From assembly GCA_016711125.1 (NCBI GenBank), contig JADJTQ010000012.1:186001-250000 (forward strand): DNA of 64,000 bases, in the 5' to 3' direction. Origin of the DNA: Saprospiraceae bacterium (GTDB lineage Bacteria; Bacteroidota; Bacteroidia; Chitinophagales; Saprospiraceae). The notes below the pieces were generated by a model. It was not told the DNA's origin. It ran no database searches and worked only from the letters and a program-made list of their open reading frames with translations. Positions 49,671-58,421 of the stretch are shown here, one piece after another. Numbering within the stretch: position 1 is the first letter of the stretch; each line of letters begins with the position of its first letter. Position numbers and translations under genes: made by a program.

Positions 49671-51704
49671 ATGTTATCCAAGTGCTCCATTACGATTATT
49701 GCATTTACCTTCTGTAGCTTTTTCTCGCAGACGAGTATGCCAAGGTGGAATTTTGACCAACAACTTAAGGATTATTTTCAAACCAAGGTGACCGAACTCT
49801 CTCAAGGAAATTTGTTGACCGATTGGGAAAATGAAGACGAATTCAATGCCGTCCAGAAGCAAGCACGGGAACAACTTTGGGATATGTTAGGTATGAATCC
49901 TCAACCTGAAAGATCGGATCTAAAGGTAAGAGTCACCGGAGTGGTTGAACACGAGCATTTTATTGTTGAAAAGATTGTTTTTGAGTCCATGCCGGGCTTA
50001 TATGTTACTGGCAATTTATATCGACCTAAGATCATCAAACAACCCCTTCCTGCTATCCTTTATGTTTGTGGGCACGCCACAGTAGAAAAGGATGGCTATA
50101 ATTATGGGGCAAAAGCAAATTATCAACATCATCCTGCATGGTATGCTAGAAATGGCTATGTCTGTCTGATACTTGACACTGTTCAACTGGGAGAAATAGA
50201 GGGAATTCACCATGGTACCTACCGCTACAATCGTTGGTGGTGGCTATCGCGGGGCTATACGCCTGCAGGAATAGAAGCATGGAATGGTATCAGGGCTATT
50301 GATTATCTGATCACTCGCGAGGATGTGGATGAAGGCCGGATTGGTCTGACTGGACGGAGTGGTGGTGGTGCAACAAGCTGGTGGGTAGGAGCCCTGGATG
50401 AACGGGTCAAAGTAGTTATTCCAGTGGCTGGTATAACCGACTTGCAAAACCATGTGGTAGATGGATGCGTGGAAGGGCATTGCGACTGTATGTACTTCGT
50501 CAATACATATCAATGGGATTTTGCAAAATTAGGTCTATTGATTGCACCTAGGCCTTTGTTGATTGCCAATGCAGATCAGGATGCCATATTTCCTCTGGAT
50601 GGGGTATACCGTACCTATCGGGAAATTAAGAAAGTATATGAGAAACTCAATATTCCGGAACTGATCGCTTTGAATATCGTGGGAGGAGGCCATCATGATG
50701 TTCAGGAAATTAGAATCCACCCCTTCCGTTGGTTCAATCATTTTTTATTGCACAACGATGAACTGATTGAAATTCCGGCAAAAAAATGGCTGCAGCCGGA
50801 GGATTTACGGGTTTTTGACCAATTGCCCAAAGATCAAATCAACACCAAGATTGATTCCTTCTTCGTGCCGGTAGCCACCAGCTGGATGGATCAAATGCAG
50901 TCAACATCATTCGAAACCAATCAACAGGTTTGGATGGAACAGCTCAAGAGGTATGTCTTTGCGGGTTGGCCGAAGTCGCCAGTCGGAAACAGTGTTACAA
51001 AACTTGAAGAAATACAAGCTGAAAATCTTCTTTTAACTATCTATAGCATTAATTCGGAAGCGAATATTGAGTTACCCCTTTTATCCATTCAGAACCTGGA
51101 TGATTCAAGATCCAGTGGTGAAATGCAGATTATCGATGATGGGAACTGGCAAGACCTGGAACCCGCACTTACCCGGTTATTTGGGAAAAATGAACTTTGG
51201 GCTAAAGAAGGCCTTGGGGACGAACTAGCTATCCGGCTAAAAAATGAGATCAAGAAAAAAGGTCAAATCATCTTTTTACCGATCCGGGGATCCGGTATAG
51301 CCAGGTACTCCGGTGATGATCGAGCACTAACCCACATAAGACGAAGATATTACCTGCTAGGACAAACTCTTGAGGGAATGCAAACCTGGGACATTCTTCA
51401 GGGAATCAAGGTTACCAACGATCTTATGCCACAGATTCGCTCATTAAGAGCTAGTAATTCCACATCGATCATGCTGGCTTATGCATCCTTATATTCTGGG
51501 AGTACGAACACCCTATATCTTGAGTCTCCTGGTTCCACCCATGACCGAGGTCCCTCCTATATAAATGTCAGGAAGTATCTTGATATTCCTCAGGTTCTGC
51601 TTATGACATCTACGACAAATGATCTTTATATAGCTAGTTCAAAAGGCTTTGATGAACTTCGACAATTCGTCAAAACCCAACCTCAATTCAAAATTCATTT
51701 TTAA
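49671..51704 (+). CDS. Exported alpha/beta-hydrolase (acetyl xylan esterase-like)
   Basis: A 677-residue secreted hydrolase. The signal peptide is SITIIAFTFCSFFSQT. The alpha/beta-hydrolase core reads GLYVTGNLYRP, AILYVCGHA, the nucleophile elbow GLTGRSGGGATSWW (serine at about residue 230) and APRPLLIANADQDAIFPLDG, whose Asp belongs to the triad, with a histidine in GGGHHDVQEIR. A C-terminal extension of about 300 residues is unassigned. Such proteins in Bacteroidota and Planctomycetota are annotated as acetyl xylan esterases; the true substrate is unproven. I chose the ATG at 49671, which opens directly on the signal. Confidence 0.85.
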   Translation: MLSKCSITIIAFTFCSFFSQTSMPRWNFDQQLKDYFQTKVTELSQGNLLTDWENEDEFNAVQKQAREQLWDMLGMNPQPERSDLKVRVTGVVEHEHFIVEKIVFESMPGLYVTGNLYRPKIIKQPLPAILYVCGHATVEKDGYNYGAKANYQHHPAWYARNGYVCLILDTVQLGEIEGIHHGTYRYNRWWWLSRGYTPAGIEAWNGIRAIDYLITREDVDEGRIGLTGRSGGGATSWWVGALDERVKVVIPVAGITDLQNHVVDGCVEGHCDCMYFVNTYQWDFAKLGLLIAPRPLLIANADQDAIFPLDGVYRTYREIKKVYEKLNIPELIALNIVGGGHHDVQEIRIHPFRWFNHFLLHNDELIEIPAKKWLQPEDLRVFDQLPKDQINTKIDSFFVPVATSWMDQMQSTSFETNQQVWMEQLKRYVFAGWPKSPVGNSVTKLEEIQAENLLLTIYSINSEANIELPLLSIQNLDDSRSSGEMQIIDDGNWQDLEPALTRLFGKNELWAKEGLGDELAIRLKNEIKKKGQIIFLPIRGSGIARYSGDDRALTHIRRRYYLLGQTLEGMQTWDILQGIKVTNDLMPQIRSLRASNSTSIMLAYASLYSGSTNTLYLESPGSTHDRGPSYINVRKYLDIPQVLLMTSTTNDLYIASSKGFDELRQFVKTQPQFKIHF

Positions 51705-51722
51705 CTGGTATCTCCGATTATT

Positions 51723-51730
51723 TATCTTTG
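51723..51730 (+). promoter_or_regulatory. -7 promoter element of lysA
   Basis: TATCTTTG matches TAnnTTTG and lies 26 bases upstream of the lysA ATG. Confidence 0.5.
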
Positions 51731-51755
51731 CCGGCTTAAGTCAAATTAATACAAT

Positions 51756-52991
51756 ATGTTATTAAATAATGGTCGGTATGAGATACAGGGAATCCCCCTC
51801 CTTGACCTTGCGTCAAAATACGGTCTGCCTCTTTACGTCTACGATACGGATATCATTAAGCGTCAATATTAGAAATTAATAGATGCATTTGATGTTAGAA
51901 ATCTAACTATAAACTATGCATGCAAAGCTTTGTCGAATATTTCGATCCTTCGCTTCATGCGATCTTTGGGTGCTCACGTAGATACTGTCTCTGTTGGCGA
52001 AATTATGTTGTGTATAAAAGCAGGATTTGAACCAACAGAAATAGTTTTCACCCCTAGTGCAGTCTCGATCGATGAGTATAAAAAGGCGATGGAGCTTGGG
52101 GTGCAAACTAATATTGACAATTTAGAAACCCTTGCCTACTTTGCTCATCACGAGACTAAATATCCAATCTGTGTACGGATCAATCCGCACATTATGGCGG
52201 GAGGTAATAAAAAGATATCTACGGGACATATCGATTCTAAATTTGGAATATCCATCCATCAATTGCATGAGATCATTGACCTAACAAAAGGTCACGGATT
52301 AAATATTGAGGGCATTCACATGCACACAGGATCTGATATTCTTGATGTCGAAGTATTTTTGCAGGCAACGGATATACTATTTAGAGCGGCATCCCATTTT
52401 CAGAAAATCGATTACATTGATTTTGGAAGTGGATTTAAAGTAAAGTACAAGCCAGAAGACATTTAGACAGACATAGCATTATTTGGAAAAGAAATGAGCC
52501 GAAAGTTCAATAAATTCTGTGCGGATCGGGGTAAGGATTTACACCTAGTATTTGAACCTGGTAAATTCCTCGTCTCGGAGAGCGGTCTATTTTTGGCTAA
52601 AACAAATATTATTAAACATACGCCGTCTAATTTATTTGCTGGCCTTGACACCGGCTTCAATCATTTGATCAGACCGATGTTTTATGATGCCTACCATGAA
52701 ATCGTTAATTTGAATAATCCGTCTGGAGACAGCAAGTATTATTCAGTAGTGGGCTACATCTGCGAGACGGACAATTTTGCCTGGAACCGGCCTATACCCG
52801 AAATCTCACCAGGTGATGTTTTGGCATTTAAAAATGCAGGGGCTTATTGCTTTCAAATGGCGTCAAATTATAACTCCAGGACCAGGCCTGCCGAAGTTCT
52901 TATATATCATGGTAAGGACTACTTGATACGTGAGCATGAAGATTTTTCAGATTTAGTAAGGCACCAGACAGATCCTATTGCATTTGCGTAA
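51756..52991 (+). pseudogene. lysA: Diaminopimelate decarboxylase with two in-frame TAG codons
   Basis: One uninterrupted phase of 412 codons encodes LysA, the PLP enzyme that makes lysine from meso-diaminopimelate, but TAG occurs at codon 39 (51870-51872) and codon 237 (52464-52466). The protein is otherwise well kept: YACKALSNISILRF with the PLP lysine, RINPHIMAGGNKKISTG, HMHTGSDILD, DFGSGFKVKYKP, FEPGKFLVSESG, GYICETDNF and the final GAYCFQMASNYNSR. Both TAG codons could be single C-to-T changes of CAG. No frameshift is involved. Options are a true pseudogene, base-call error or readthrough. Confidence 0.85.
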
Positions 52992-53021
52992 AAGTGGAGG
53001 AGAAGCAAAGTGATAAACCTT

Positions 53022-53581
53022 TTACTCGAGTTTAAATAACCGCTGAAATGTAAGTGACATCATCCAACCGATCAAACTCCCGATGATAAGTCCGGCTCCC
53101 ACATCCAGAGGGTAGTGGACGCCTACATAAATCTGAGCAATGCCAATAGTGATTGCCCACACTACCAACAGGTATCGCCAAAGCCTTCGTTCATGCCCAA
53201 AGGTGAAGAATAGAAACAGTGCAATAGCCGCATGATTGGTAGCATGAGAGGAAGTAAAGCTATAGCCTCCGCCACATTTGATCCGTAAGACAACCTCATG
53301 TCCAATAAGCGCATCACTACAGGGACGTGGTCTTTTTACATTTTTTTTGATCCATTGAGAGCTGACCGTGTCTGAAACACCTATCGTTAAGAGAGCAAAC
53401 AGGACCATCCAAAGTCCATTTTTTGGAAAATTCCAGATAAGAAAAGCGATGATAAAAATATAAAGTGGGCTCCATAATATCTTATTTCTGAAATAGGGCA
53501 TGAATGCATCCAGCCAGCCAATGTGAGACTGGTTAAAAAAAAGAATAAGGTTTGATCCCAATGAATTATCTGGTCTACCAT
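53022..53581 (-). CDS. PAP2-family phosphatase (N-terminus frameshifted)
   Basis: A membrane phosphatase of the type 2 phosphatidic acid phosphatase family. Its three signature motifs are present: KKNVKRPRPCSD, the SFTSSHATNHAA motif (PSGH equivalent) and VGVHYPLDVGAG. Four or five membrane helices. The N-terminus starts at the ATG 53581 as MVDQIIHWDQTLFFF, and the continuation NQSHIGWLDAFMPYF is in another phase; one more base in the eight-A run 53535-53542 joins them, giving 186 residues. Likely acts on lipid phosphates such as undecaprenyl pyrophosphate. Confidence 0.88.
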
Positions 53582-53628
53582 TTGTGATTGCGATCGCACT
53601 TTAAAGGTACATTATCATCACTTATCTT

Positions 53629-53636
53629 TATCTTTG
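53629..53636 (+). promoter_or_regulatory. -7 promoter element of glmM
   Basis: TATCTTTG matches TAnnTTTG and lies 34 bases upstream of the glmM start. Confidence 0.5.
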
Positions 53637-53669
53637 CTTTTAGGAAAAATGAAAATCTAACGTTATTTT

Positions 53670-55058
53670 ATGTCACTGATTAAATCAATTTCAGGAATAC
53701 GTGGAACGATAGGTGGTAAAACTGGAGACAACTTCACTCCTATTGATATTGTTGCCTGTTGTGCAGGTTATGGTACGTGGTTAAAACAAAGTAATGGATC
53801 GGCCAAAGTTGTAATTGGAAGGGATGCACGAATATCTGGACCAATGGTACATGAACTAGCTGTCCAGACCTTGATTGGCCTTGGGATCGATGTGATCGAT
53901 CTCGACCTATCAACGACACCTACAGTAGAAATGGCTGTTGTCTTTGCTAAGGCTCAAGGGGGTATTATTATAACGGCTAGTCACAATCCAGAAGAATGGA
54001 ATGCCTTAAAGTTTCTGAATAGTCGCGGTGAATTTATTTCAGCAGAAGACGGCGAAGATATCCTCACAATCATAGATGCACAAGACTATGATTTTGCCCA
54101 AGTAGATCGGTTGGGAGTTCGTACCTATGATAAAACCGCTATAGCCCGGCATATTGAGGCAATCATGGCACTTGCACTCGTAGAAGTTAAGCTCGTTAGA
54201 AATCAAAAACTGAAAATAGCCGTCGATTGCGTCAATAGCACCGGCAGTATTTCGATCGCGCCTTTGCTTGATGCCCTTGGATGTGAGTACCAACTAATCA
54301 ACAATGACCTGTCTGGTCGCTTTAGTCATAATCCTGAACCTTTGCCAGAGCATCTCACAGCCCTATCCAATATGATGATTGAAGGAAATTTTGATCTTGG
54401 CATTGCTGTCGATCCTGATGTAGATCGTTTGGTATTTGTCTGCGAAGATGGATCTATGTTTGGTGAAGAATACACCATCGTGACACTTGCCGATTATATC
54501 CTACAGTATGAAGGTGGTGCGACAGTATCAAACCTGAGTTCGACACAGGCCTTAAAGGATGTGACTATCCGGCACGGTTATGAGTATCATGCTGCTGCAG
54601 TAGGTGAAGTCAATGTTGTTGCCAAGATGAAAGCGGTCAAGGCAGCCTTTGGAGGCGAGGGCAATGGAGGAGTGATTTATCCTAAACTGCATTATGGCAG
54701 GGATGCCCTGGTTGGCATTGCAATGATGCTAAGTCACCTGGTAAAATCTAAAACTACAATGAGTCAAATCAGATTTGGCTTACCAGAATATACTATCAGT
54801 AAAAAAAAGGTAGCACTCGAGAAAGGCCTGAACCCTGACGAAATCCTCCAAAAGTTAATGTTAAAATATCAAGATACTGAGCAGAATAGAGAAGATGGTT
54901 TAAAGCTGATTTTTAATGGAGAGTGGGTACATATGCGAAAGAGCAATACTGAACCAATTATCCGGATTTATGCAGAAAGTGCGACTCCAGTAAAAGCGGA
55001 CGACCTGGCAAATCGGTTTCTTGAAGAAATCAACCTGCTATCAAAGGTGATCGATTAA
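53670..55058 (+). CDS. glmM: Phosphoglucosamine mutase
   Basis: A 462-residue alpha-D-phosphohexomutase that turns glucosamine-6-phosphate into glucosamine-1-phosphate for peptidoglycan and LPS. The phosphoserine is S104 (ITASHNPEEWNALKF), metal-binding aspartates are 248, 250 and 252 (AVDPDVDRL), the sugar loop is GGEGNGGVIYP, and the phosphate loop RKSNTEPIIRIYAE lies near the end. The Bacteroidota branch of this family is sometimes annotated as phosphomannomutase, so substrate is not fully certain. The aminotransferase gene starts 11 bases after it. Confidence 0.9.
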   Translation: MSLIKSISGIRGTIGGKTGDNFTPIDIVACCAGYGTWLKQSNGSAKVVIGRDARISGPMVHELAVQTLIGLGIDVIDLDLSTTPTVEMAVVFAKAQGGIIITASHNPEEWNALKFLNSRGEFISAEDGEDILTIIDAQDYDFAQVDRLGVRTYDKTAIARHIEAIMALALVEVKLVRNQKLKIAVDCVNSTGSISIAPLLDALGCEYQLINNDLSGRFSHNPEPLPEHLTALSNMMIEGNFDLGIAVDPDVDRLVFVCEDGSMFGEEYTIVTLADYILQYEGGATVSNLSSTQALKDVTIRHGYEYHAAAVGEVNVVAKMKAVKAAFGGEGNGGVIYPKLHYGRDALVGIAMMLSHLVKSKTTMSQIRFGLPEYTISKKKVALEKGLNPDEILQKLMLKYQDTEQNREDGLKLIFNGEWVHMRKSNTEPIIRIYAESATPVKADDLANRFLEEINLLSKVID

Positions 55059-55069
55059 ACAAGCAAATC

Positions 55070-56569
55070 ATGGATGAATTAGAGGGTTATTTTGCACGGT
55101 TTCGAGATGAGATCATCGGATACGATCAGACACTGTCGGGACCATATGGTACCAACCGAATTTTATACGCCGATTGGACGGCATCGGGTCGGCAATACAG
55201 ACCAATTGAAAATTTGTTGACAAACCGCATAGCTCCATTTGTAGCAAATACCCATACGGAGACATCCTCTACTGGCAGTATGATGACAAATGCTTACCGA
55301 AAAGCCAAGAAAATCATCAAAGATCATGTAAATGCCTCTCCTCAAGACGTATTGATTGTTTCCCAAACCGGTATGACCGGTGTAGTAAATAAGTTTCAGC
55401 GAATCCTCGGATTGAGGGTGCATGAGCGATTTCAAGCTCAGATCCGAATTCCTGAGCAGGAAAAGCCAGTCATCTTCATCAGTCACATGGAGCACCATTC
55501 CAACCAGACCTCCTGGATCGAGACGTTGGCAGATGTCGAGATCATTGCCCCTGACGAAGCGGGCTTGCTGGATCTCAATTCATTGGAGCAACTCCTCGCT
55601 AAGTACAAGAAACGAACCACTAAAATCGCCGCCATTACTTCCTGCAGTAATGTGACAGGTATTGCTACCCCCTATCACGACGTGGCGAGACTGATGCATT
55701 ATCATGGTGGCGTTTGTTTTGTCGATTTTGCCTGCTCTGCACCTTATATTGACATTAATATGCATCCTGAAAATGTCGACTGTGGACTGGATGCTATTTA
55801 CTTTTCACCTCACAAGTTTTTAGGCGGGCCAGGTAGCAGCGGTGTATTGGTTTTTGATTCGTCGTTATACAAGAATCGTATCCCTGACCAACCGGGAGGA
55901 GGTACGGTTGACTGGACGAATCCCTGGGGAGGTCACAAATACCATGATGCTATAGAAGAGCGCGAAGATGGTGGGACACCTGGCTTTCTTCAGGCGATCA
56001 AAGTGGCTCTTTGTATGCAACTCAAGGACGAGATGGGTGTGTCTCAGATTCTAAGACGTGAACATGATCAACTGAACTTGCTCTGGCCGGAACTGGATGC
56101 CTCTCCCAATTTGCATATTTTGGCCACTCAGCACCGTCAGCGCTTAGGCGTCATTTCATTTTACATAGAGGGCCTTCATTACAATTTAGGGGTTAGGATA
56201 CTAAACGATCGATTTGGCATCCAAACCAGGGGAGGATGTTCGTGCGCGGGCACTTATGGACATTATTTGTTGAATGTCAGTCGGGAAATTAGTGATCAGA
56301 TTACATGCAAAATTTCAGGTGGTGATCTTTCTGAAAAACCAGGATGGATCAGAATGTCTATTCATCCGGTGATGACCGACCACGAGGTCTTATATCTTGG
56401 TCAGAGTATCCGTCAACTGGCTGAAAATTGGCCAAATTGGATTAACGATTATCGATACAACACGTCAAAGAATGAGTATTACCATAAGGCAGGGTATGCT
56501 CAGGAGAATACCATTGTGAAACAGTGGTTTAATCAGATTAAGCACGCCCAGCATGAGGTTATATTTTGA
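55070..56569 (+). CDS. Class V aminotransferase / cysteine desulfurase-like protein
   Basis: A 499-residue PLP enzyme of the SufS/CsdA-like class. RILYADWTASGRQYRPIE opens the domain; SHMEHHSNQTSWIE, CSNVTGIATPYHD and the PLP lysine in YFSPHKFLGGPGSSGVL (about 249) are diagnostic. TRGGCSCAGTYGHYLL near residue 388 holds cysteines where desulfurases carry their catalytic one. It overlaps the start of the next, IscS-like gene by 17 bases. The large size and tandem arrangement suggest a function other than general Fe-S supply, which I cannot name. Confidence 0.87.
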   Translation: MDELEGYFARFRDEIIGYDQTLSGPYGTNRILYADWTASGRQYRPIENLLTNRIAPFVANTHTETSSTGSMMTNAYRKAKKIIKDHVNASPQDVLIVSQTGMTGVVNKFQRILGLRVHERFQAQIRIPEQEKPVIFISHMEHHSNQTSWIETLADVEIIAPDEAGLLDLNSLEQLLAKYKKRTTKIAAITSCSNVTGIATPYHDVARLMHYHGGVCFVDFACSAPYIDINMHPENVDCGLDAIYFSPHKFLGGPGSSGVLVFDSSLYKNRIPDQPGGGTVDWTNPWGGHKYHDAIEEREDGGTPGFLQAIKVALCMQLKDEMGVSQILRREHDQLNLLWPELDASPNLHILATQHRQRLGVISFYIEGLHYNLGVRILNDRFGIQTRGGCSCAGTYGHYLLNVSREISDQITCKISGGDLSEKPGWIRMSIHPVMTDHEVLYLGQSIRQLAENWPNWINDYRYNTSKNEYYHKAGYAQENTIVKQWFNQIKHAQHEVIF

Positions 56570-57689
56570 CAATGCTGCCTCGACGCCCTTGTTTCCCGAA
56601 GTCATTGAGGTGATGCATAAGGCGATGGCTGATTATTTTGGAAACCCATCTTCGATTCATGCACACGGACGAAAGGCAAAAGCTGCCATTGAAGAAGCCC
56701 GAAAAGTTATTGCTTACCATTTGGGTTGTTCAGTGGGAGAGCTATTTTTTACGAGTGGTGGGTCTGAAGCCAACAACCTTGCCCTGAAAGGAGCTATTTA
56801 CGATCTGGGCATTGGCCGGGTGATCACTTCCAGAATCGAACATCCTTGTGTGCTCCGCTCCATTGAGCATATGGCTGTCTACAGGGACTTTGATGTGGAC
56901 TATCTCAATGTTTCTCAGGATGGCGTGGTCGATTTAGATCATTTGGAAACACTTTTAAAGCAAAACGCTAAAGAGAAAACCCTGGTTTCGGTGATGCATG
57001 CCAACAATGAGATTGGGTCGATGAATGACATCGACGCCATCGGAGAACTATGTCGTAAATATGACGCTTATTTTCATAGCGATACGGTACAAACCGTTGG
57101 CCATTTTCCAATTCGATTTGGGAGACTTAAAGTGGACATGGCGGCTGCATCCGCTCACAAGTTTCATGGACCAAAGGGAATTGGCTTCCTCTATTTGAAT
57201 CAGCGTTGTAATCAGATTCGACCACCAATTGATGGAGGTGGTCAAGAAAGGAATTTGCGGGCGGGTACCGAAAACATCAGTTCGATCCTCGGCATGGCCA
57301 AAGCTATGGAATTGTATTGTGAAAATATGGAACAAAACCAATTAAATACAAGATCGGTACGTGAGTACGCGATGCAACAAGTTCAATTGCATTTTCCAGA
57401 TACAGCAATCAATGGTGCTCCTGAAGATCAGTCACTATATACAGTATTAAGTGTAACCTTCCCACCTTCAAAACGAAGTGAATTACTGATTTTTAATCTG
57501 GACATCGAAGGCGTCAGTGCTTCGGGAGGCAGTGCTTGCAGTTCCGGAGTGCAAAAAGTCTCCCATGTGCTGGCTGAGATAGCACCAAATGATCCAGGCA
57601 CTACTGTTCGATTTTCGTTTTCCCCATTAAATCGAAAGGAAGAAATCGACCTGTTAATCGAAAAGCTTCATAAAATACTTCAAGCATAG
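56553..57689 (+). CDS. Cysteine desulfurase (IscS/NifS type)
   Basis: A 378-residue group I cysteine desulfurase, which takes sulfur from cysteine for Fe-S clusters or tRNA thiolation. RLYFDNAASTPLFPEV start, NPSSIHAHGR, SVMHANNEIGS, PLP lysine K203 (SAHKFHGPKG), and active cysteine C329 (SGGSACSSG), whose loop length fits the IscS group. The overlap of 17 bases with the upstream desulfurase-like gene implies one transcript. No iscU, iscR or other cluster-assembly gene is near. Confidence 0.93.
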   Translation: MRLYFDNAASTPLFPEVIEVMHKAMADYFGNPSSIHAHGRKAKAAIEEARKVIAYHLGCSVGELFFTSGGSEANNLALKGAIYDLGIGRVITSRIEHPCVLRSIEHMAVYRDFDVDYLNVSQDGVVDLDHLETLLKQNAKEKTLVSVMHANNEIGSMNDIDAIGELCRKYDAYFHSDTVQTVGHFPIRFGRLKVDMAAASAHKFHGPKGIGFLYLNQRCNQIRPPIDGGGQERNLRAGTENISSILGMAKAMELYCENMEQNQLNTRSVREYAMQQVQLHFPDTAINGAPEDQSLYTVLSVTFPPSKRSELLIFNLDIEGVSASGGSACSSGVQKVSHVLAEIAPNDPGTTVRFSFSPLNRKEEIDLLIEKLHKILQA

Positions 57690-57692
57690 AAA

Positions 57693-57715
57693 AAGAGATG
57701 GCTATGCCATCTCTT
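57693..57715. terminator. Bidirectional terminator between the desulfurase and AP2 genes
   Basis: Perfect 10-bp arms AAGAGATGGC/GCCATCTCTT with a TAT loop, followed by T-rich sequence on the plus strand and A-run TTTCTAT-like sequence on the other. It overlaps the end of the AP2 gene. Confidence 0.65.
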
Positions 57716-58256
57716 CTTTCTTTTTACGTTTGATCTTGTTAAGTCGAGCATCGTCGCCATAGATCTCCTTTGCCTTTTTGTTATAAGCTCGGGCTGCTTC
57801 TTCCGGAGTGTTATACATACCAATGTGTACCGCTTTACCATTGATGGTGATAATCGCGCGATACTTCTTGTTCTCCATGTATACACCGGTGTAGCCTGTC
57901 TTACTGGTGGTTTTCCGATTGCGGCTAGAGGTAGACCTGGTTCTCCATTCCAGATTTTCCAAGCGACAGTCGAGTTTGTTACCACTTTTGGCACCTACCA
58001 ATTTCATCTTTGATGAAGGAGGAGTCTCTAAAAACTTTTCTGCTATATACCGATGAAGGTATATTGTTTCGATCTTGTACAGACCGTCCGCTCTTTTCCA
58101 GGACTTCTGGAAAACAGCACATCCTGAAGAGTGTTTCCTTAGATTATTGACAAAGTCTATTTTCACCAAATACGGATCAGTAGTCAGGTGGTGATAGACC
58201 TTGTCATCCAAAGTAACCGTTTCATCAGCGTTTTTCAATTTTACTTTGTACAACAA
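57702..58256 (-). CDS. AP2-domain protein with degenerate HNH region
   Basis: A 184-residue protein. Residues 121-173 form an AP2/ERF DNA-binding domain (KTGYTGVYMENKKYRAIITI, HIGMYNTPEEAARAYNKKA). Before it, residues 64-105 resemble an HNH homing-endonuclease domain (TIYLHRYIAEKFLE, LDCRLENLEW), but the catalytic N-H-I segment is replaced by LVGAKSG. It therefore probably binds DNA without cutting, as a domesticated homing endonuclease or a regulator. No intron or intein context is seen. The start is a TTG at 58256, as no ATG is in reach, so the N-terminus is uncertain. Confidence 0.8.
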   Translation of the reverse strand: MLYKVKLKNADETVTLDDKVYHHLTTDPYLVKIDFVNNLRKHSSGCAVFQKSWKRADGLYKIETIYLHRYIAEKFLETPPSSKMKLVGAKSGNKLDCRLENLEWRTRSTSSRNRKTTSKTGYTGVYMENKKYRAIITINGKAVHIGMYNTPEEAARAYNKKAKEIYGDDARLNKIKRKKKEEMA

Positions 58257-58421
58257 TTTGAATGAGTGTTTAAAAGGTTATGGATAGAGTTTCCAAAATA
58301 AGATAGTTTTGAGGAATAATCTTACCACAGTCGTGTAAGAGCTATACTTTGGGCCTAATATCTAACAATTTCTCGTAAATAACAAAAAAATGTGCTTGAC
58401 ATACGGCACCTTTAACAGACC

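Noticed and set aside
51870..52466. TAG reassigned to glutamine in this genome
   Set aside because: Other genes in the window end in TAG at family-typical positions (SCP2 protein, ychF), so a genome-wide recoding is not supported.
52092..52466. Two-protein split LysA with functional fragments
   Set aside because: The fragments would lack parts of both the PLP barrel and the C-terminal domain, and no translation restart signal is seen at the breaks.
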